DNA from: Alentia gelatinosa | Lineage: Eukaryota; Annelida; Polychaeta; Phyllodocida; Polynoidae | Length of the DNA stretch: 64,000 bases | Assembly: GCA_950022655.1 (NCBI GenBank) | Contig: OX465589.1 | Span: forward strand, 28,311,970-28,375,969 | Reading direction: 5' to 3' | Shown here: positions 34,640 to 44,012 of the stretch, in pieces | Layout: each line of letters opens with the position of its first letter | Position numbering within the stretch: position 1 is the stretch's first letter | Position numbers and translations under genes: made by a program | The notes under the pieces: model-generated | Told to the model about the DNA's origin: nothing | Database searches by the model: none | Seen by the model: only the letters and a program-made list of their open reading frames with translations

Positions 34640-37600
34640 AAACTGTTGCACATTTGGTTGTATCCAATTTAAACAATATTTTATCTTGCGACCTTGTTTT
34701 GCATTTCGAGACTTCAATCCAATCAGTGGTATATCTGTTTTTGTACATTATGCAGAGAAGTTGTATTTCTCTTCTGATATCTAGTGTATCTATTTTACAT
34801 TGCTCACTCATTGATTTAATAGACATGTACTTTGATTTACATCCCAATAAAATACGAAGTCCTCTGGCATTTAATTGCACAACAGTGTAAATCTTGTTTT
34901 CTAAAACTATTAAAAATGAAAGAACAATATTCCATGTGCGGGTAAATTGTACCAATATAAACATTTCTCGCAGCATCGTATGTTAAACAATCTCTGATTT
35001 TAGCAAATTTAAAAAGTTTGTTACTAACAGTTCTCAAAATATTATTCACATGTGGTATCCAGGTTAAACATTCATCTATGATCACACCTAAGTATTTGTA
35101 TTTTATACATTGGTCAAGCTTTGTGTTATTCATATGCAACTCCAATTCATTGAGATCTTTCAGTTTAGCTTGGGTACTCACTCTCATTACTTTTGTTTTT
35201 TTAATGTTTACCGTTAGGCCATTCTTTAGGCACCAAATAGACAAAGTATCGATATCATTCTTGATTTCTCTTTCGGCCAATTCTGGACTAATATTTGAAT
35301 TAAACAGCACCAGATCGTCGGCATATTGTATATAATCAGAATTATTTATACTATTACTTAAATTATTGACAAATAAAATAAACAAAAGCGGACCTAAGAC
35401 TGATCCTTGGGGTACACCGAACTTGACACTTTTACGATTTGACAAAATTTTGTTAACCTTAACTACTTGATTCCTATCAGATAAATAATCTTCTAACCAC
35501 TTACTCATATTTGTTGGCAATTTTAAAATTTTACAGAGTTTCAATAATAATAAATCATGGTTAATGGAGTCAAAGGCTTTTCTGTAATCTACAAAACACA
35601 AAACACTATATTTCCTCCTTGCTTCATATAACTTCTTCAAAAGATAGAAGATGGCGTCACCTGTGCTATGGTTCGGTCGAAAACCAAATTGTTTTTCTTC
35701 CAATAATTCTGTGTCATTTAAGAGTTCATATAATCTGGCATGAAAAATTTTTTCATACTTTACTGGGTAGGTTTAACATCAATATGGGGCGCCAATTGTC
35801 AATAGATTTATTGTCACCAGTTTTTGGAATCGGCACCACCACTGCATTTTTCCAGGTTGACGGAAAGCTCATGTTCTGAATCGATGTATTACACAAATGA
35901 ACAAATTTATCACACTGTAGGATTATACTGTCAATCAATATTCTTGCGGAGATATGGGGTATTCCACTGGATTTATTAACATTTACATCCTTTAACTTGT
36001 CAAGCACTTCCGCAGATGAAAATTGTATAGGATAACTAGTCACACTCGGATCATCATCTAGATTTTGAAGCCTTGTAATAAGATTATCTATGTGGGTATG
36101 ATCAATTGTATTAAAAAGTATTTCTTCAACTTCAGTGAAAAATTTATTTATATAGTCTGGTATTTCTTCAACTGGTATCAAATTCCCCTTGTCCTCTAAT
36201 AAACAATTTTGTTCAGCAGCTTTAGGATTTATTAAATCATTAATTATTCCCCAGAACTTCTTTGGTTGACCCTTGGCTTCTAACAATTTATTTTTACAAA
36301 ATTCGCTCTTTTCTTTCTTTATTTGTTGTTTTATGTCTCTGGAAATTCTTCTTACTTCTTTAAGTAATACAATATTTTTTGTTTTAGTAAATCTTCTGAC
36401 TAAATCTTTCCTATGCTTTATTATATTTAAGAGGCGGGTGGACATCCACGATGGCTTACCGTCTGCAAATTTGTTTTTCTTAATCGGGCAGTTCATATCT
36501 AAGAAAGCAGTGATCATATTCATCCATATGTCCCACTGGATATCAACATTGTTTGCGTTTAAAAAGACAGACCAACCATGATTTCCTAGGAATCTATTGA
36601 GAAATTCTCTATCATATTTTGAATAATTACGGGCAGTAAATGCTATTGGAGTTTTTTCCCTTGTCGTGTGCTTTTTTATTACCAAAGTTGGAAAATGATC
36701 ACTTAGCATTTTATTCAGGGGACGTGCAAAGCTCACATGGTTACTATTAGTGTAGGCATGATCAATTATCGTGCCCCCTGTTGCATTTGGTCTGGTTATA
36801 TCTGTTATTAGTTGTTTGTGCCGGTATGTCTGAGAAAATTTGTCATATGTCTAAAATCTGGGCTTTTAGTCTTCTTGATATCTACATTGCAATCCCCAAT
36901 GATCCATGTTTCCCTATTATGTAATTTATCCGACATAACAATATCTGTTAATTTACGATAGAATATTTCAGCTGATTTGGGCGGCGGCTTATAACAAACT
37001 ATGATCGCCATTTTCTTGACATTGGGTTTGTTTATAAGCAGTACTAAAATTTCATAATTTTCACATGTTTCCGTATGGTCATTACAGACAGAGGTATACT
37101 GGGAAAATTCTACAGAAACATAACAACAGATTCCCCCCCCCCCCCATGTACCTTGAGTCCTATCCAATCTATACAGTTTATATTTATCAATTTGTAACAT
37201 GCTATCGTCATACAACTCATGAAGCAAGGTTTCCGTCAAACAAATAAAATGTGCTCCATTGAAAGCATTAAATACCTCGTCCTTTTTGGAATACAAACTT
37301 CTTATGTTTTGACCAATGAATTTTAAACCTTTTTGCTTAATTTCATCGATTGGCATTATTATATATAAATACTCAGATATCTGCTAATGAATAGTGATGA
37401 AAGTAGGAAAAAGTTGAGGAAATATGGATAGAATGATCCACACGTATACCGTATACGTGCAGACCCGAAAACTACCCAACCACTAATCCAATTAGTGGAT
37501 TGGATAGTTTTTTGTTTCAGAGAAGAGAATAATAGCATGGGGATAAGCAGTAGAGCAGCAACTTGCGCCCCACCGAGACCAAAACCAGATACATACATAA

Positions 37601-37897
37601 AATTCCGATGTAGTCTAGTTACTCAAAATAATTAAATTAAAGTAATTAAAGTAAGTCAATTTAATTGAAGAAAACAAAATGAGAAATTAAATTTCCGATT
37701 GATCCATAGGCTTAGTAATAGGTGAATACCAGTGGATCAAAAGAATTTATATCATGACTATTCTTTGGTCTCTACCGAGAAAAAACAAGGGACTTAATCA
37801 CATACAACAGCCCATAGAACAGAAATTAATTTATCTAGTAGTCCTTCAAGAACAAAAGACAAAAGGTACTCATCAAAAACAAAATTACAGTCTCTTT

Positions 37898-38172
37898 GTA
37901 ATCTAACGAAGGTATTCTTAGGATAGTAATCTAACGATTACTAGCAAAATCAACAGGTAGAATAATCTGCCGATTACTCTGGTGACATTTAAAAAAAGCA
38001 ATTAAGTTTGACAAGAGATATGTAGGTTGGCATGATCTGCCGATGTTAATAATCTAACGATTACTAAACAACAATTCATACACTTGTGCCGATCTTTCCG
38101 GCGACGGTAATCTAACGATTACCAGATGACATATTAACAATATTACACTTAGTGATGTGATCTAACGATCAC
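37898..38172 (-). repeat. Array of short hairpins with 4-base loops in the ORF1-ORF2 spacer
   Basis: Stem-loops with the core ATC-TAAC-GAT or ATC-TGCC-GAT (plus strand). The best are 37924-37943 (8-bp stem), 38106-38123 (GGTAATC/GATTACC) and 38157-38172 (GTGATC/GATCAC). Weaker ones are at 37898, 37963-37976, 38034-38044 and 38046-38067. Stem pairs covary (A-T to G-C at two positions). On the element's sense strand the loops read GTTA or GGCA, both G-N-N-A. Confidence 0.8.
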
Positions 38173-38300
38173 TCTGTTGGCAAAAGTAATACATTATTTG
38201 TGCTATGTTTAGACTTTACCAGTCCTAGAGGAAACTGAAGCAAATTAGGCGTGGAGACCTCGATTTATATTTTTTTGAATCGCGTCACTGAGGATCCTGG

Positions 38301-38947
38301 TTATGGCCATTTGTGTTTCCCACGATGTATCCCATCTCTTAACTTCCCAAACTGATACCTTGTGGCTTTCCCCTGTACATTCTTTTGTATCTCCCTACAG
38401 AGGTATGGCGTTACGACTGATGTTTCTGTGTTTATGTCCCTAATCCCAACATTGATAGATTTAATTAATCCGTTTAGTCTATACTGGTCTCCGTGAATAT
38501 GATGCAGATGGTTTGCGATATAATGACCTTACATCTCGTTGATACTGCTTTAATCGCTAGTTTCAACTCCTTAAACGAGTTCAGAACATCAAGTATCAAA
38601 TCGTCATTAGTTTTACGCCTGATTTCAATTATTGAGCAACTTTTTGATAATTTAGCATTCCCTTTTAGATTATCTCGAACCTGAATATTACATCTTGGTA
38701 AGTTTTTTCCTATCCAAACCTTCTGTGTGACATCATTTGTTCCCCCTACTATGTAACAAGCAGTGTATACAACCCCATATGCAGCTGCATTTCTTATCTC
38801 TCTTGTTGCAAATTTTGATAATCTATTTATACAACTTCCGGGAAAAAACAATACAGTGGTATCATGTCTATGGTTCGCTAACAGCTGATCCATGTGTCGT
38901 GCATGGGAATCTCCGATCACGAGGTATTTCAAATTAAGACAGTTCAT
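38301..38947 (-). pseudogene. SGNH (GDSL-like) hydrolase segment of the non-LTR ORF1
   Basis: ATG at 38947. Block I YLVIGDSHARHM gives the Ser; block III YIVGGTNDV gives the Asn; the Gly block lies in the segment between. A frameshift near 38480-38500 precedes GIRDIN and block V RDGIH, with the catalytic Asp-His pair, before a stop at 38301. Esterase domains of this type occur in ORF1 of CR1-like retrotransposons, where their substrate is not settled. It begins 20 nt after the NADAR-like segment in a different frame, so the two may once have been one protein. Confidence 0.82.
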
Positions 38948-38966
38948 TGTTCAGTATAATTTTGGC

Positions 38967-39323
38967 TTAGTTTGGGACAGGGTTCGACGCCATCAGGAGA
39001 TCGTTGCGTATCTCGCACAGCAATTCACCGCAGCGGTTATTTCCAGTGAAGGTAGTGGCTTTGATTGCGTGGTCCAAATCGGTCTCAATCCCCCAGTAAG
39101 GATCCTTTGTTCCCTCGATTAGTCGGTAGGGAAATGTACTTTTGATGCGTTCCTGCAAGTCCAGATGTTGATCAAATTTTGCTCTCATTAGGTCCTTTAG
39201 TGTACTTTCCTTTTTTCCCTCCCAGCTGGGGTCGGTCTGCGGCTTTATATTGTGACTGCGCTCCTTTGCTTGTGAGGGATCAAATTCACAGTCACAGCCG
39301 GCCGTTTTTTCACAGCTTGCTTG
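38967..39323 (-). pseudogene. NADAR/YbiA-like N-glycosidase segment upstream of SGNH
   Basis: An open stretch following an in-frame stop at 39324-39326. It matches the C-terminal half of the NADAR (YbiA/RibX) fold by pattern: DPSQAK, then W with a basic helix, DLMRAKFDQHLDL, a YRLIEGTKDPYWG strand (family pattern LVEASPxDxxWG), and TGNNRCGELLCEIRNDL (family pattern W.GxNxLGxLLMEVR). The usual N-terminal SNFYP/EHxYQ part is not seen; it is lost or diverged. Known NADAR proteins cleave N-glycosidic bonds in riboflavin intermediates or ADP-ribosyl groups. Its job in a retrotransposon is unknown. Recognised by eye, without a profile search. Confidence 0.6.
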
Positions 39324-39741
39324 TTATCACATCTCTTGACACCTGCCAGCTGAGTGGAGGCTGTCAAGATGCCCATTATTGACCGTATGAGACTCTATGA
39401 AGCACTGATGGGGACTGCCTGTGCTTGCACAGGACAGTGGTTCCTTATAGAAATAGGTGACCCATGGCCTTTGGTCAGGGGTGATCATTGCTCCCCCTGG
39501 TGTCCCCCTCTAATGTGCACCAGAGTCTAGTGGCTCTGACAACAACCACGCACCCACATGCACTCCCTTGTCCCTCGCCTCTCCCTGACTTCTGCTCAAC
39601 CCTCCATATGCTCCACACATACTCCATTTTATTCTCTTGGCCACACCACTTGCTTGCAGCCTTTGTCCCCCACGAGTCAAAGGCTGGCACGTAGTACACC
39701 ATCAACGAGGATAAGTTGCGAGAGAAAGGACAAAAGGAGAG

Positions 39742-40570
39742 ATGGGCCTGAAGACGAGGAATACCTCCCCGAGCACCTCCAAAGCTCCCGATACGTCAGG
39801 CTCTGAGGCCACGCTGCAGGACGGTAACGACAACGGGGACTCCGTATTGGAACACAGAAGTATGGTACGCACCTCCAGGATCATCACCCTCAAGTCCGAA
39901 CATGATACTCCGCATGTCACGCCAACAGTTGCCCAACCATAGCTCAAGGTCAGCTCAGGAGGAACCCGCCATGGTCAGATTAGCCGCAGGAGACTGCACC
40001 CATGACTGGGCCCAGGATCAAGCCCGCATGCTACCACCACTACGCTAGCTGCAGGAGCGATACACCAGTGAGGACTACGTACAGAGGGAAATTGACCGTG
40101 AAGCCATTCGTCACGACCGCACGGCCAGTAAGCTTGCCTCTGATCTTAACATCTCTAGACTAATTAGTAAGCCCTATATGTTCATGGAGAGGGAAGGTGT
40201 ATACACCCTCACGCAGAAGCTCGAGGTCAGGAGCACGATGGGACCGCTAGAATACATTAGCGCCTTCCTGGCCATGATGTCGTGGCCCCTGACAACAGGG
40301 ACAAATTATATAGGCACTTACACCAAGTGTCAGTGGACGCCCAGAGCCGACCGTGGGCTTTACATGACGAACGGGTACGGCTCGCCATGACCGCCATGCC
40401 CAGCACTCAAGGCGGACAAGATGGCAGCAAAGGGAGCAGCAGGGAAGTCCCTTGCTGTGCTTTCAACTCAGAGAAGGGGTGTAGGCAATGAAACGGCCAC
40501 CAGGATGGCAGGGTCAAATGGCTCCATGTGTGTTCGTTTTGCGATTCGGTCGGTCGGATGTGCTTGCACT
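39742..40570 (+). pseudogene. DIRS-like gag remnant
   Basis: Broken frame with a recognisable core: ASDLNISRLISKPYMFMERE and a following helix (40130-40270), and a C-terminal Cys motif VPCCAFNSEKGC followed after a stop by HVCSFCDS (40450-40540). KPYMF-type motifs are typical of DIRS gag proteins. Confidence 0.55.
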
Positions 40571-41037
40571 CGCTACACACGTGTAACAGGAAGCTGAGTT
40601 ATGGCATGGGGTAATGCAATAGTCAACCCACGCAGGCCCCCGCACCCCACAGGACACCCCAGGCCAGACACACGGTGTGGCAGACCGAGCTTCCGCACAC
40701 ACAGGCTTAAAAAAAAGGCCAGGACCACCCCGCGAGTAAGCGAGGTGCGAGGATGCAGCCCCACAGCCCGTGCATGTGCACCCAGTCACCGGTGGGATGA
40801 GTGCAACACAAGTGACGTCATAGCACATGTGACCACGCGCACCCTGGACACCCACGTGGACCATCATAACAACAACAAAGCAGAGGTGGACACACCCTTC
40901 CCACAGGTTCATGACATAGCACCTACCGTGCAAACGGGAAGTGTTAGTGTTACCGCGCCCGACTTCTCTCCACTGTCCAGATAGGAAATAACACTCTCTC
41001 CTTTGATGTCATTAAAGAAATTTGTGAGACTGGAAAA

Positions 41038-41559
41038 GTGAAGCACAAGGTCCGCACGGACCCCGCAGCCTTTGTAGACCACAGACGGGCACACTGGCCT
41101 GAGTTCTGCGCCGCTGGCCCTCCGGGCTATGACTATATATACCAGCAAGTATGCGACACAGGCCTCCCAAACACCCTCAGAGCCCGTATTGAAGTACCTT
41201 CGGATCTCAACCTACCAGCGTGGGAGAGATACTTTGCACGGATGCCCAACAGGGGGGAACTCCTGGACTTCATCAGGTATGGGTTCCCCCTGGGATACCT
41301 GGGCCCCGTCAGCGATACCCAGGGTACCCCGTACCACCCCAGCACCATGGGATACTCAGAACAAAGAGACAAGTTCATACAAAAAGAACGGACACACTCC
41401 AACCTGCTTGGGCTTTTTCGGCCTCGCCCCCTTTGCACCATGGTGTCACGTGTTGCCACTCATGACATGTGAAAAGAGGGGTCTATGGACCGTAGAGTGA
41501 TTATGGACTTAACGTTCCCACGTGACCACAGCTTAAACGCCTATATTATCAAAAACTCT
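41038..41559 (+). pseudogene. DIRS-like reverse transcriptase, N-terminal part
   Basis: Reads PSDLNLPAWERYFARMP, LDFIRYGFPLGY and, after a break, RRVIMDLTFPRDHSLNAYI. These correspond to the start of a DIRS RT domain (family pattern GFPxGY ... RVxVDLSxPxGxSxN). It ends at the Penelope insertion point AACTCT (41554-41559) and resumes at 48722. Confidence 0.75.
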
Positions 41560-41671
41560 CAAGAGGGGTTTTGTAATCCACAAAAAACCAGACAAGCTGA
41601 TTTGGGTGTTAAATCTATATTGTGGGATTCGTTGAACATCGAAGTGGGGAGGGGTAATTTCTTGTAGATCT

Positions 41672-41712
41672 TTGCAACGTTTCGTCCCTATTTATGGGAC
41701 TTCATCAGGCAA
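41672..41712 (-). ncRNA. Hammerhead ribozyme core, left copy
   Basis: Identical to 48296-48336 in reverse complement: stem I TTGC/GCAA, CTGATGA core, stem II GTCCC/GGGAC around ATAAATA, GAAA, and a 2-bp stem III AC/GT with cleavage expected after GTT. Confidence 0.75.
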
Positions 41713-41990
41713 TTAAGTTGGTGATTAAATGATTCATTTGTCATCCTTAAGTACATTTTTCAGATCGTCTTTGTTGTTATTTTTACAGTTTCTTGGTTAC
41801 AGTTGCTATGGTTTTTTAGGTGATTCATTTGGTATAGGGTTATAGTGTCCCCTACCTTGTTAGTGGTACATTTAAGAGAATTTGATAACAGGTGGATCCT
41901 TTTTTGGATAGTGAATTATTGGTAAATTGATACATGGGTTGATCATTGTTAGATTTGCAAATACTTAACAAATATATATATCTATATATA

Positions 41991-42221
41991 TAGGAGGAAT
42001 AGAACTCAGTTCTATTCTTGTATAAACCCACGCGAGAGGGCACACCAGTCGTCTGCAATGCCAGCTGAGGACACCAGGGGAAAGGGCAGCGCCACCAACG
42101 TCGTCACGCCTGACCAGCACTGGCCGCATACCTGACCAGCGTAACCGAGACAGGGATCCGGGCCTCACTCCCCTCACCTCTACCATACGTGCTGGACGCT
42201 CATCGGCTGACCGGACTTGAA
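41991..42221 (+). repeat. A1 repeat of the gag-only element
   Basis: 231 bp, near-identical to 43507-43737. It starts with TAGG and a hairpin AATAGAACTCAGTTCTATT (9-bp arms). Confidence 0.9.
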
Positions 42222-42259
42222 CATTTTTTTCGGTTTCTTCATTCTCCTGGGCTTAGGCC

Positions 42260-43651
42260 ATGGTCAGGTTAGTTCTTTGTTCTGAGTGTGGTTATACACA
42301 ACGGCCAAGGGGCCCCAGCCGTTGTAAGTTCGCCGAGGCAGCTCGTGTAAAATGTAAGGAAGCGGGGGGTCAGTCGGATAATTTTTTATCCTTTATTGAC
42401 CTCCAATCTATGGAGACAGATAGCAAGGACTATTTAAAGTCAGCTTTGGAGGACGGTGATGAGGGGAGTGAGGACGATTATGAAGATAGGCTCCGGAAAA
42501 ATTAGGAGAAAACGGATAAATTGTTGTCACAGGTTGAGGAAAACTCTAGAAGTTTAGCTAAAGCACTTCAGCTGCTTACACTTTTGTCTGCTGGTAAAAC
42601 CACGGAACCAGAGGATAAAAGTGTTGGAATAGAAGAGATACAGGGAGCTACCGGGGGAATTGCAAAAAAGACCGAGGCAATTGGTATTAGCTCGGATGAG
42701 TTCCGACTTCCCCCCAGCATTCAATCTGTAGAAAGGAATAAGACCACAAGTAGGGCAAAAGAATTTTATCCACTGAGTTTTTCCGGAGTAGACAATGCAA
42801 TTCCGGCGGCTAGTCAGGCCCCGGATATAAAAGGATTTTCTCCGGGGTTTTTACGACCCGGGGTTCTTGATAGAACGGCTCATTCCTCTTCTGCTTCAAT
42901 GTGTTGCCACTCAGAGGACAAGAAGCGCCGTCGTAAGTGCACAATTTTAGACTTAGAGCTTCATCTCCCTTTTGGGAAAACCTGTAATACTATGAATGTA
43001 GATGACGTACTTTCAGCTAGTAATAGCATGTGTGCGGCTATGGCCGATAGTGGTGTTAACACAGCAGGCTATTGCCGACACATTCAGTTTTTACAGGATA
43101 AGTCGAAGTTTTATGTAAGTTCTGCAATTGTAAGGTATGATCAAATGGTGCGTGAAAAGGCTGAGGTCCTTGGGATACAGTCTTTCACGTACGGGGATCA
43201 TGAGGCATTTTTCACATGCCTGGGGCACGAAAATTTGAAGAGTTCTCAAGAAAAACCAAGAGAGAAAGGGGTCAAGGAGAAAACCTGGAAGAGCAGACAA
43301 GGTAGAAAGCTAGGAGTGTGTTGGGCTTTCAACGACCGCAAGGGCTGTTCTCTGAGTTCCTGCAGATACAAACATGAGTGCGCTGAGTGTGCGGGAGTGC
43401 ACTCAGTGCTCTCATGTCAAAAGCCTAAGCTCCACAATATGCCAAAACCAAAAAGCCTCATTGTTCTTATTTGTTCTTCTATATATATCCGGCAGCACAA
43501 GGTTTATAGGAGGAATAGAACTCAGTTCTATTCTTGTATAAACCCACGCGAGAGGGCACACCAGTCGTCTACGATGCCAGCTGAGGACACCAGGGGAAAG
43601 GGCAGCGCCACCAACGTCGTCACGCCTGACCAGCACTGGCCGCATACCTGA
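42260..43651 (+). pseudogene. Ngaro-type gag, one in-frame amber stop
   Basis: ATG at 42260. The N-terminal Cys motif VLCSECGYTQRPRG...CKF matches the arrangement in the 3.1-4.5 kb gag. An acidic linker ends in a TAG at 42503-42505 in the same frame as the long continuation. The continuation has a coiled-coil-like start, a helical block (YCRHIQFLQDKSKFYV, AIVRYDQMVREKAEVLG), and a C-terminal finger CWAFNDRKGCSLSSCRYKH with CAECAGVHSVLSC. Past the finger (about 43429) the frame only reads through B1 and A2. One point mutation separates it from a whole gag, or the TAG is read through. Confidence 0.8.
43429..43506 (+). repeat. B1 repeat of the gag-only element
   Basis: About 78 bp (GCTCCACAATATGCC ... 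AAGGTTTATA), repeated at 43802-43879 with one clear difference. It abuts A2 directly. Confidence 0.88.
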
Positions 43652-43737
43652 CCAGCGTAACCAAGACAGGGATCCGGGCCTCACTCCCCTCACCTCTACC
43701 ATACGTGCTGGACGCTCATCGGCTGACCGGACTTGAA
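43507..43737 (+). repeat. A2 repeat of the gag-only element
   Basis: 231-bp direct copy of A1 with only a few differences. Confidence 0.9.
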
Positions 43738-43801
43738 AAAAAAATTGTTTATTTTTATTACTCAAGGGAGAAATTTGTGTCCCTTATATATATAAATATA
43801 T

Positions 43802-43879
43802 GCTCCACAATATGCCAAAACCAAAAAACCTCATTGTTCTTATTTGTTCTTCTATATATATCCGGCAGCACAAGGTTTA
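43802..43879 (+). repeat. B2 repeat of the gag-only element
   Basis: Direct copy of B1. It forms the right end, next to the resumed Penelope repeat. Confidence 0.88.
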
Positions 43880-44012
43880 TATATATATATATACATCTCT
43901 ATATGTGTACAGTGAATATATAAAGTTCTGGTTAGTTGGTTGTTCTGGTTGATCGTCTCTCATCTGGTGGTTGAGGTAAAAAATTTTGATATCATGCTAG
44001 CATGAGGGTTGG

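Larger units (their letters stand above)
33633..37356 (-). pseudogene. ORF2: AP endonuclease and reverse transcriptase, frameshifted
   Basis: Starts with ATG at 37356. Endonuclease motifs in order: GQNIRSL, LTETLL, YRLDR with GGGG, YKPPP, IGDCNVD, then after a frameshift near 36820 IIDHAYTN and LSDHFPT (the catalytic SDH). The RT starts near 36000 (NVNKSSGIPHIS, PIPKTGD..NWRPI), loses 2 nt near 35750, and continues with FGFRPNHSTGDAI, FVDYRKAFDSINH, GVPQGSVLGPLLF and YADD. After another shift the thumb (LNARGLRILLG) and tail follow. The 895-bp MITE at 33745-34639 splits the tail. Past it the frame resumes with RGARSWNSLGSTL and ends at 33633. The length fits CR1/Jockey-like ORF2. Confidence 0.88.
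33429..39430 (-). mobile_element. Non-LTR retrotransposon with NADAR-like and SGNH segments, near full length
   Basis: On the minus strand: NADAR-like segment (39323-38967), SGNH hydrolase (38947-38301), a 0.9-kb spacer with a hairpin array, AP-endonuclease/RT ORF2 (37356-33633), 3' UTR, and a 19-base poly(A) (T-run at 33429-33447) preceded by AATAAA-like text. A TTAA MITE interrupts ORF2. The esterase-bearing ORF1 recalls CR1-type elements. The 5' end is not fixed; it lies between about 39330 and 39700, where the DIRS-like element begins. Several frameshifts make it inactive. Confidence 0.85.
41991..43880 (+). mobile_element. Gag-only Ngaro-like element with complete split direct repeats
   Basis: A1 at 41991-42221, gag frame, B1 at 43429-43506, A2 at 43507-43737, a 64-bp AT-rich joint, B2 at 43802-43879. 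The order A1-coding-B1-A2-B2 is that of Ngaro/PAT elements. No RT, RNase H or recombinase is present, so movement would need helpers. It lies in the AT tract of the left Penelope repeat with no target duplication, as expected for recombinase insertion. Confidence 0.85.
41560..43999 (-). repeat. Left Penelope long terminal repeat, split by a later insertion
   Basis: Pieces 41560-41990 and about 43880-43999 together match 48190-48721. About six differences were counted by eye across the first 430 bp. Confidence 0.85.

Noticed and set aside
34435..34890. Plus-strand frame with an AAAVF repeat
   Set aside because: It spans the palindrome array of the TTAA MITE and antisense RT sequence.
38474..38947. 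Stand-alone host esterase gene
   Set aside because: It is frameshifted, intronless and in line with a non-LTR ORF2 on the same strand, so assigned to the retrotransposon.
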